Made by a program: the position numbers and the translations under genes. A stretch of 64,000 nucleotides of DNA from Tenodera sinensis (Eukaryota > Arthropoda > Insecta > Mantodea > Mantidae): positions 59,626,716 to 59,690,715 of the forward strand of contig CM060969.1 of NCBI GenBank assembly GCA_030765045.1. Reading direction: 5' to 3'. The notes under the pieces were generated by a model. That model was not told the origin of the DNA. It searched no databases and saw only the letters and a list, made by a program, of their open reading frames with translations. Of the stretch, positions 55,745-64,000 are shown piece after piece; within the stretch, counting starts at the first letter, position 1; every line of letters starts with the position of its first letter.

Positions 55745-55900
55745 CTTTGTTGATGGATTTGTCGAAAGACATTTTAATGGAAGCTGAAAAGGCAGAATTA
55801 TTATCCCCAATTTCAAGGAAAGCATATGAGAAAGAACACGAACTTTTTTTTTTTTTTAATTGGATGAGAATAAGGCATTTTACGGATATTGTTATTCATA
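55745..55900 (+). pseudogene. Possible Crypton/tyrosine-recombinase N-terminal fragment
   Basis: A 101-codon frame (55696-56001) contains LSPISRKAYEKEHELF and then NWMRIRHFTDI. N-terminal SAM-like domains of Crypton-type and KIAA1958-like tyrosine recombinases have a similar start (Pro, basic residue, Ser, then YExEYxxFxxW). A poly-Phe insertion from a T run splits the motif. No catalytic Arg/Tyr part follows. The match is by eye and weak; an unrelated chance frame is possible. Confidence 0.3.
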
Positions 55901-56104
55901 TTTCCCAACATAGTTGGTTTATGACGAAGTCATTACCGAGGAAATTTTATTACACTGGTGCTATAATTTTGTACATTACCGCAGATTTTCATCAACAATA
56001 AAGCCTATTCCTAATGTTACTTATAAAAAACTCAATTGTTTACGGCATGTGCACCGAACCCACGCCTAGCACATCCAATACAAAACATTCCTTTTTCACC
56101 TATC

Positions 56105-56260
56105 GTCCTCCGTGGTCTGGGCCTGGCCTGATTTCCGGTTCAAACTCAGCGGAGGGCGTAAAAATCCTTAACATGGCTCCCTTCGGAAGGGAAGTACAGC
56201 CATTGTCCCGTGTCGTAGATTAGGGCACGTTAAAGAAGCTCAAGCTAATAAAGAGCTCTC
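56105..56260 (+). repeat. tRNA-like SINE, family S5, diverged
   Basis: The head reads CGTCCTCCGTGGTCTGGGCC and CCGGTTCAAACTCAGCGGAG, a B-box region with pairing acceptor-like ends (CCTCCG and CGGAGG). The body has CATTGTCCCGTGTCGTAGAT and GGGCACGTTAAAGAAGC, a tail phrase typical of arthropod SINEs. No target duplication was seen. Confidence 0.6.
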
Positions 56261-56269
56261 TGAGCAAAA

Positions 56270-56935
56270 TTAAGCGTCTTTGCTGTCCAATATAGAATGG
56301 AAAGCGGAGGACCACAACAACCAACAACAAATGAATAAAAACTCTTTCAATTTCCCTTTCACCTATAAGCTCACAAAAGTGACTTAAGCCCAAAACTTTA
56401 ACTGCCAGATTCAATTTATTCAGAGAAACACTGGAATTAAGCAGTAATTACAAAGCCAATCTCTCACTTTAAACCACTTATCCTGAAAGCGAAATTCAAG
56501 ACACCTTTTACATATCATACCTACTGCTATTAAAATAGTCGATTTCTGTGTATTTCAAGTTGTAATTGCTGGCACCGCACAATGGTGACGAAACGCCTAA
56601 CCCGTGATCTCTGAAGACTATACCGTTGGCCCAAGCGAGGTTATAAAATTGTGACATTCACACCTTACCTCTTCATCATAGCCTAAAAAGCATGCCCAAA
56701 CCGGTTACATTATGTAGCCCACAATGGTTAAAAGAATTTTAAATACTATCATTTCAACATCAAGAACACCAGTAATAATGACAGCATTTGTATTTTTCTA
56801 AGCAAGAATACTAAATAATGGAAAATATTTCTTGAACTTCTGAAACTGTGGCCTATTCTCGCGATCATTAAATATTTTCGTGCTAAAATTGCTAAAACTT
56901 TCAATGCGGAAGTGAACGCGAGCTATGACGATTTT
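56270..56935. other. Unassigned sequence
   Basis: Nothing recognised on either strand. Confidence 0.45.
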
Positions 56936-56940
56936 TAAAT

Positions 56941-56944
56941 AATT

Positions 56945-56999
<55 letters not shown>
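56941..56999 (+). repeat. (AAT)n array
   Basis: Trinucleotide AAT array directly abutting the 3' end of the minus-strand SINE S6; on the minus strand it reads (ATT)n and may be the SINE tail. Confidence 0.95.
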
Positions 57000-57453
<454 letters not shown>

Positions 57454-57459
57454 GCAGCA

Positions 57460-58725
57460 ACAAATATGTCGATCCAACATCTGCACACTTTCGTATTAGG
57501 CATTTTCCTTCTGTCTTCTTTCCCTCTATCTCGTTACTTTGTCCTCCTCATCACATTTGATAACTAACACTAAATTCCGAAATTAACTTTCCCGATTCTT
57601 CCCTCACTTATATTTTTTTCGATTACTAAAGCGCAAGTAAAATGTATACATTCTAAGGATCTAGCATTACTCTTTTCAATTTATTTTCTATGTTAATAAA
57701 GCAGAAGCTTAAATTATCTTACTACATCTACGGCAGCCTTAAAAGAATACCCAATTTAATTAAGCAGTTTTATTTTACTATTAATCCTTCACAAACGTGA
57801 TTTTTATCAAAAGATATTATCTCTTCCTCAGTAATATATTTTCCTTCAAAATGCCATAAAATGAATTTAAAATCTACAAATATTACAAAATGCCAAATGT
57901 ATAAATCAAAATGCTAAAAATCACAACCCGTTTCTATCACCTATTAAAATACTTTCCCTGCTCTAAAGTAGGGAGAATTCCAGGTGACCATGTAAGTCTA
58001 TTTTAGTGACCACAGTTAAGACATAACAAAGTGAGCCATTCTTCTAAGCTCACCTACTTTTCCCTCTACGCTTTATCGCCATATAAATCTGAATCCGGTT
58101 CTTAATCCGAGGGAGGGAACTACTTCCATTACTGACATTGCACCGCCAACATCCAAGTAATTTGACATCAGCTGATAGCAAACACTTACGATATTGCTAA
58201 ACCGGTTTTTTGTCTCTTTTTTTTTTTTTCCCAACTGGCAATTCTTCGTTTCTTCTCGCCCTTCTTTTTCCTTTCTTCTCTCCGTGGTGTTAATTTGGAT
58301 CAGGGCGAGCTAGATTCTTGCGGTTGCATTACTACCATCATATGTTGGCAGCTAATATGATATCCTTTTAATATCACTGCTCGTAGGTCACGGGGCAGTA
58401 ACCTGTCCAGATGTCCCGAATGTAACAGATGCTTAGCGTGCTTCAAACCATGAGTTAAGTATTAGTATCACACGTCACTGTGATCTTTAAATGTCGCATG
58501 TTCAACTATCGGGCTGCGGAGCGAAACGTTCACTTATCGCCCAGTGGTCCGACTGTGAAAACCTGCATAACCAGCGTCTTACTCAACGGGGTGAGTATTC
58601 ACGTGTTCATTCCCAACTGGATATAACACAAGAGAAAGTTGAGGGGTTCCATAGAAATAGTTACACTAGAGTTACGCACACTGTTATAAGGCCATTTAAC
58701 CATGCTTAATTAAATTTGCACTAAA
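57460..58725. other. Unassigned region
   Basis: AT-rich with T runs; no domain or repeat head was recognised. Confidence 0.45.
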
Positions 58726-58727
58726 AC

Positions 58728-58975
58728 TAAACTACTAGCGCAACAGCCCATGAAGGGCCAAGGCTTGCCGCCCAGCCGCTGCGTCCTCCACCTCTGCCCA
58801 CTACAGGCGTCATTGGTGGGGTGCTGTACTGGAGGGTGGGACGTGGTCAGTTATTGGGCCTTCTCGACCTGAGGCCGCTACTTCTCCATCAAATAGCTCC
58901 TCAATTGGTCCCCCCCCCCCCCGGGATCTAACGAGGCTGAGTGCACACCGTGCCAGAACTCCCAGGAGGCGGTCA
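58728..58975 (-). repeat. SINE S6-type body, no tRNA head
   Basis: The plus strand reads AACTAAACTACTAGCGCAAC, GCCCATGAAGGGCCAAGGC, CAGCCGCTGCGTCCTCCACC, CACTACAGGCGTCATTGG, then CTCCTCAATTGG and a C run. The last third matches the S6 body at 57180-57250. It is truncated before the tRNA head. Confidence 0.75.
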
Positions 58976-58979
58976 ATTG

Positions 58980-59415
58980 AATTTGCACTCTACGTCATAT
59001 ATTTGAAGCATTAAAATAAAACAAAGCAGTGCATAAATTGCGAATGTATAATAAAGAAACCTGTTCGTGATCAGAGAACTACAGATGATCTTTGGTTGCA
59101 TAATTCAGCGGTGAAGAAGATGCAGTTTGCAGCAGCAAACCTGTTTGTATGTCGACACTTCTCCATGACCTAATCATCAGGAGTACCTACCATTCAAATA
59201 GTTGAAAAAGAAAGTCAAGCGTTTACCTTGTTAATGTTTCGATTATATCAATTTTCCTAAAACGCGAAATTTAGTAGTGACCTAAAAGAGCAGTGTTGAC
59301 TTATTTCACATAACTGAGATTATGATGAAAAACAAATTTGAAAAAATCTTCCACGTCAGCACCGAAACTATCAACCATCTCTCGTAAGTAGATCAAAATA
59401 AAATGTTCATCATTT
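58980..59415. other. Unassigned sequence
   Basis: Nothing recognised between the SINE body and the family A copy. Confidence 0.45.
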
Positions 59416-59418
59416 TTA

Positions 59419-59840
59419 TTTTCTCTGCCACCTATCTACAGTCGGTAAGAAGTATTCCATCCAAAAATCGATATGTCGAGATTTTTTTTTACCGGAAATG
59501 CATATTTTGGGGCCTCCTGGATAAAAACAAGCATTTTTAGAAGGTCCGCACGCGAGCGCGTGTATGTGAAGAACCTAAGTCAAAAACGAAAATTGGAATA
59601 GATAAGAACTTAGTATTTACGTTTGGTATTTTCGAAAGATCTGGCATGAAAATGTTTTCAAAATTCCCCCTCCCTTAACTACTCCGCACATGGAAATGTT
59701 TTTGAATGTCTCAACATTGGCTCTAATTTGATAAAAAATTCTACGCATTTGTATGACAAACAAAATGTATATCCTTAATTTCTTGGGAATAGCCTGTGAA
59801 ATCCACTTCATTCGGAAGGAATGTTGTGTAATATTGTATA
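59419..59840 (-). repeat. Family A, copy i, minus strand, 5'-truncated
   Basis: On the minus strand the copy ends in CAGAGAAAA before TAAAAATG (59411-59418 region). Inward it shows a GAATACTTCTTACCG-like block, GTCCGCACGCGAGCG on the plus strand, and the CCATGTGCGGAG-like counterpart of the CCATGTAAAGGG block. It meets the S6-type body at about 59855. Confidence 0.65.
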
Positions 59841-59864
59841 ACGGGTAAACTAGAGATGAAGTAG

Positions 59865-60045
59865 CGGCCCCAGGTCTAGAAGACCGCATAACTGGCCGGG
59901 AGGGCTCGGGGCGCTGACCACGTCCCACCTTCCAGTACTGCACCTCACCAATGACGCCTGTAGTGGGCAGAGGTGGGGGACGCAGCGGCTGGACGGTAGG
60001 CCTTGGCCCTTCGTGGGCTGTCGCGCCGGGGTTTAGTTTAGTTAG
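59865..60045 (+). repeat. SINE S6-type body, inverted relative to 58.73-58.98 kb
   Basis: The reverse complement matches 58728-58870 block by block: GCCCACGAAGGGCCAAGGC, CAGCCGCTGCGTCCCCCACC, CACTACAGGCGTCATTGG, GGTGGGACGTGGTCAG. The pair forms an inverted repeat with about 0.9 kb between arms. It ends in a GGGGTTTAGTTTAGTTAG-type sequence. Confidence 0.75.
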
Positions 60046-60540
60046 TAGTTAAACTATAGATGCACAAAAACGCACTGCACAATATTCTTTAAAAACAATT
60101 TAATTAAAGAACTATTTGTGCCACCGTGTGAAGTATCCCCAAGGCCCCACGTGGTTTGAAGTTCCACGGTAAAATCTCTAGGTCCTCTCATTCCACCGGC
60201 ATCGTCATCGTCACCTTATCGGAGGTAACGGAGTCCGCCCTACGGGGGTCTCCACCTCAAAAATTGATTCAATCATCGCTTGGGAATATGCGGCTATCCC
60301 TAAAGGTCAGACTTTGGAACGCTAGAAAGACGACTTCTTGTGGCATCAGTCGTTTCTGAGATATTCATTATTATTGATTTGAATTTTCAGCGCTTGCTTT
60401 TTAAAACACTGTCGGTATTCAGTTGTTTCTTGCGATGTCATGAAAAGACTTACACATTTAACTATCACTATCTACTTTGTAACAAAATGTGTAATCCTCC
60501 CCCGTCGCTGATGACGTAATAGTTGGGCGCCCAACACCAT

Positions 60541-60720
60541 CCCGCCTCCGTGGTGTGAGGGGTAGCGTGTCTAGCATACATCCATTTGGTTAGGCCGAGT
60601 GGCCTGGATAAGGTTTATTTTCTTCCAGAGTTTTCCCTATTCTGAGAAGATAAATGCCATGTAACTAAGCTCTAGGGGCCCCAGGAAACATTTGAGCTTC
60701 ATTACAACCATTCCGTTCAT
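60541..60720 (+). repeat. Degenerate tRNA-headed SINE
   Basis: Begins CCCGCCTCCGTGGTGTGAGG and GGTAGCGTGTCTAGC, like the S6 head, but the B box is decayed. TCTTCCAGAGTTTTCCCTAT and GAAGATAAATGCC resemble SINE body phrases of orthopteroid insects. Boundaries are approximate. Confidence 0.45.
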
Positions 60721-60775
60721 TTGCCGTCCGATACGACTTACCCTGTTAAAGAATGTTAAAACTATATTTGAAAAA

Positions 60776-61995
60776 TCCGATGTGTTGCACTCACATAACT
60801 TTCTCTACTCCTGTAGTAACCATTCTTACAAACTCCTATTCCTTTATCTTCTTCGTGTTAGTTGAGATATTTGCAGAAATTATATTACCGTTTATTTTCT
60901 TGGGGGCATAAAGGGAATATGGGAATACGTAGACTTTGAGAGATAGTCGAGTCTTTTAAACTTTGACATTCCGTCCTCTTTGCACGGCCAAGATATAAAA
61001 ATCTGATGTGTTGCACTCACATGACTTTCTCTACTCTTGTACTAACAATTCTTACAAACTCTTATTCCTATATCTTCTTCGTGTTAGTTAAAATAAACAT
61101 TTGTACAAATTATCTTATTGCTTATTTCCTTGTAGGTGCAAGGGGAATATTGGAATACAGTAGGCTTTGTGCGATAGTCAAATCTTTTAAAGCTTTGAGA
61201 TTCCGTTCTCTTTGTACACGTAACATATAAAAAAATGAACAACGATGACCCATTTCACGAAAGTTCCAAGTTTTCCGAAACTCACACACATAACAAGGTA
61301 TATCTCCGAAATGGTTCACCCTACAAGAAAATTTATTGAGACATAAATTGTGTATTTTAGCAAGATCTACATTCTTTGTATAGTATAATTTGGTCTATCT
61401 CTAACGGTTTACCAGTTATGCAAAAGTCGTCCAGAGTAAATACGACTATAGGGGCTATAGCCAGAAAATTCAAGATATACATTTCATTTGTCATAAAAAT
61501 ATCTCAGACATATGACATTTTAATCAAAATCGTTAGAGCCATTTTCAAGAAAATCAAAATTTTCGAAAAATTTTCCATGTAAAGGTAGTTTAGGATGGGG
61601 CTATTTCCTTCAAAACCTTCGTGTCACATCCTTGAACGACATTAAACTTAAATACCAACTTTGGTTTTTAACCGACTTTTCGTTTTTGAGCTATGCTGTC
61701 CACAGACAGACACACAGACGGACCTTTTTCTAAAAATGCTTTTTTTGGATTCAGGGGGACTCAAAACATGTATTTCCGGTGAAATCTCGACTTCGAATTT
61801 TTGGGTGGAATACAATACTTCCCCTACTTACCAGTAGAGAAAGTAAAAAATGAAGCACGATCTTCCATCTGACGAAAGGTTAAGTATTTGAAAACTCACA
61901 CAAATAATAAGGAATACCTCCGAAATGGTTCATTAAAAAAATATATATTTGGACATAAATTGTGTGTTCTAGCAAGATCTACCCTTTTTGTACAT
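60776..61995 (+). repeat. Family A, copy d, split by copy e
   Basis: The left part (60776-61001) begins TCCGATGTGTTGCACTCACA and stops after GGCCAAGATATAAAAA. The right part (61850 to about 61995) resumes at the matching place with ATGAAGCACGATCTTCCATC and CTCACACAAATAATAAGG. Copy e sits between them. The right part is truncated after CTACCCTTTTTGTA. Confidence 0.82.
61002..61843 (+). repeat. Family A, copy e (842 bp), nested in copy d
   Basis: Starts TCTGATGTGTTGCACTCACA, ends CCAGTAGAGAAAG, and is flanked by TAAAAA (60996-61001 and 61844-61849). It is one of the best-preserved copies. A 74-codon frame (61006-61230) is similar to the one in copy a. Confidence 0.88.
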
Positions 61996-61999
61996 TATG

Positions 62000-62950
62000 C
62001 AGTTGACATTAATATCCTTTAAATTACATGTGCATTTCTGCAAAGAATGGAAAACAACTCTATTATGCAGATGTGCTGCTACACTAAATCCTTTTCAGCC
62101 CACTATCTACCCATGCCACCTAGCGCAAAGGTTTAACATACGCGTAACGTCCTTCACCCAAGAAGCTCGGTGACCTTCCGAAAATATCCGGATGTGTTGG
62201 CGCAGCTAATGTTCTATAAGGAAACTGCTTCGCGTCATGATGTGCTTTTCCGCTAAATACGTAGAATAATTCCCTGTGATACTTTGTTTATAACTGTTCT
62301 TACACACTAATATTAAAAAGTGTCATAAATGCATTCACAGCGTTAAATTTCAGACGAGTTTGCTTTATAGGGAAATAATGCGATAGTATTTGGAAAACCC
62401 ACTATCAGGATTGTTAGAGAGATGATCTTAAATTCAGTTGACTTTTGAGCTCATGAAACATTTAATTGTGTGCCGATTCCATCTACTTCGAAATTCAAAG
62501 ACAGCTGCTCTTCAAATCCACATTACGTAACATTTCAAATGCTTGCGTGAGGTGTTTTGCTTAAACAGTTATACTTTTTAGGAGGCTTCCCATATATACT
62601 GCTCTTAATTTTGTACCGATTTCAACCAAACTTAAAAGGTTTCACCAACTGTTCTTCAATCGATATATTTAAACTTCATGCACGCACTGATTCGCCTGAA
62701 TACCCTAACTTTTTAGAGAATACTAAGTTTATAATAAATATACCTATGAGAAGTAGGAATGTTCAGACATGAACAAAACTTGCTCAGAAGGGTAACAGAA
62801 CACTCCTTTTCGTCTAAGCAAAGAAAGGGAGGAAGGGGCACAATTGACGGGGGAAGTATAACGTGTGCAGGAGTTGCTGGACTCTACAATAATGTTAAAG
62901 TAATCTAAACTTCACTTTTTCTGTTGTAAATCAGAACCAGCTCTCCTTTG
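62000..62950. other. Unassigned region
   Basis: No domain or element end was recognised. Confidence 0.45.
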
Positions 62951-62959
62951 GCTAACAAT

Positions 62960-63235
62960 ATCAATCATATAATACCGGGAGAGAAAAAACCTCCGTACGG
63001 GCTGCGCGGTGTTTTGCCTGTCAGCATCCTCAGCGCTCGTTGCGGCTATGACAGAAAGGCACGGATGAAACCATACATTTTTTACAACTATCTACTTTTA
63101 AAGGCTTTACTGACCAACTTTATAAAGAAGATGCTGAAACTGGTGACCGTCGTCTATACATACATTTGGGCACCTCTTTAGGAAACTATGTATCAGTTGC
63201 CGTTGCTCAGGCTGAGAAATGCTGATATTTCCAAA
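62960..63235 (+). repeat. Family B, copy 2
   Basis: Blocks in order: TACCGGGAGAG, GGGCTGCGCGGTGTTTTGCC, CAGCGCTCGTTGCGG, GGCACGGATGAAACC, CCAACTTTATAAAG, CACCTCTTTAGGAAACTAT and GAGAAATGCTGATATTTCC. The same blocks lie on the minus strand at 41.54-41.78 kb. Both copies are of similar length and open over about 70 codons, but the deduced peptides diverge at frameshifts. Confidence 0.65.
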
Positions 63236-63368
63236 ATGCAACTGAGTTTATTGAAAGTCTCTGTTCCATATATTATGGTTCTGTCGGACACAGCCTATTT
63301 GTGTTCCACAGACAATAACATATGGAACAGAGACTACCAATAAACTCAGCTGCATGTTGAAATATCGA
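63220..63368. repeat. Long hairpin, about 50-bp arms
   Basis: The left arm (about 63220-63275) includes CTGAGTTTATTGAAAGTCTC and TGTTCCATAT. The right arm (about 63317-63368) is its reverse complement with few mismatches. The loop is about 45 nt. Its left arm overlaps the end of family B copy 2. Confidence 0.8.
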
Positions 63369-63369
63369 C

Positions 63370-63880
63370 TTGTGTAAACCACCCTGAAACACAGCATGGG
63401 ACTTGGAAATATGCTGCTTTCCTAACGCGCTAAATCATTTTTTCCAATGCTATACCCACCATAGTACCATTACCTATTCTTGAAATAAGTTTCAACCATG
63501 AAAACGCGACGCTCAGCAGTCCACCTCACTATGTTAGCCACCCAGTTTCACTTCTATATATGCAGCTATTCGTGAGCTATTTCATGCGTACAGATGGGTA
63601 GAATGATGGTTAATACATAATCTATCTACAGTGAAAACAATTAAAAGGGTTCACGATTTTGTGCAATTGAAAGGCTATATACCATTAAAAGACTTGTTCC
63701 AGCATTTAAGTAATCAGTATTTGCGTTTGGTAACGTTTGACGATTTATCCTTGAATTGGAATTGGTCTCTTTATCAAGAGATATCAACTCTTCGTCAACT
63801 TCATCAGTTGTTCTCTCCCATGACCAAAATTCCGTTTCCTATGGATTAAACCTGCTTTATAGTTATGTATTTGCTATGCC

Positions 63881-63911
<31 letters not shown>

Positions 63912-64000
63912 ACCTCAGACAGTAATGGTGCATATGAGGAATTAAAGACTCAGTAATCATTCAACTATGTAACTACATATATTACGTATTCGCAACTGCT
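63370..64000. other. Unassigned sequence with a C/(CA) run
   Basis: A run of about 19 C residues followed by CACACA lies at 63879-63914. Frames of 66-72 codons show no motif. Confidence 0.5.

Noticed and set aside
61002..61843. Family A as a Helitron (5' TC start, A/T insertion)
   Set aside because: The 3' end is AGAGAAAG without CTRR or a terminal hairpin, and TAAAAA is repeated on both sides.

Overview
The window looks like non-coding, AT-rich nuclear DNA of an animal with a large, repeat-laden genome. I found no confidently recognisable host protein-coding exon, no intact structural RNA gene, no operon-like layout and no bacterial signal. The repertoire (tRNA-headed SINEs with GGTTCGA-type B boxes, I/Jockey-like and RTE-like LINE relics, mariner, hAT and piggyBac-like relics, long dinucleotide microsatellites, hammerhead-core motifs like those of Penelope-like elements) fits an arthropod, most likely an insect. 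SINE heads of the type CCGCCTCCGTRG with GGTTCGATCCC suggest a polyneopteran lineage, but that is weak inference.

Layout. 1-9 kb: mostly unassigned sequence with TG and GA microsatellites, a SINE (about 2.37 kb) and the C-terminal relic of a LINE (about 8.9-9.1 kb). 9.47-11.07 kb: two adjacent copies of an uncharacterised 0.75-0.9 kb repeat, here called family A. 11.3-12.87 kb: a decayed I/Jockey-like LINE with an RNase H domain, interrupted by a 56-bp insertion with a perfect target duplication. 14.1-15.0 kb: a SINE with a 15-bp target duplication, then a TTAA-flanked piggyBac-type MITE carrying another SINE. 15.05-19.2 kb (minus): a second, longer LINE with a zinc-knuckle ORF1, endonuclease and reverse transcriptase, broken by the nested 3' end of a third LINE. 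22.4-24.6 kb: two minus-strand hammerhead-core motifs and a tRNA-SINE. 25.14-27.21 kb: a hAT transposon with clear ends and an 8-bp target duplication. 32.5-33.9 kb: a tRNA-SINE followed by family A. 36.4-36.9 kb: a 110-bp-arm inverted repeat. 38.2-39.4 kb: RTE and mariner relics. 41.5-47.5 kb: family B, a family A end, hAT and piggyBac-like fragments and a SINE. 50.8-52.4 kb: one family A copy nested inside another. 55.7 kb: a possible tyrosine-recombinase (Crypton-like) fragment. 56.1-60.7 kb: a SINE cluster with long AAT arrays. 60.8-62.0 kb: a second self-nested family A pair. 63.0-63.4 kb: family B and a long hairpin.

No gene set here acts as a pathway. The biology is the history of transposition: every recognisable coding sequence is a disabled mobile-element protein. 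The clearest new structure is family A, which inserts at TAAAAAT-like sites including sites inside its own copies. Coordinates of relic boundaries are approximate unless a target duplication is named.
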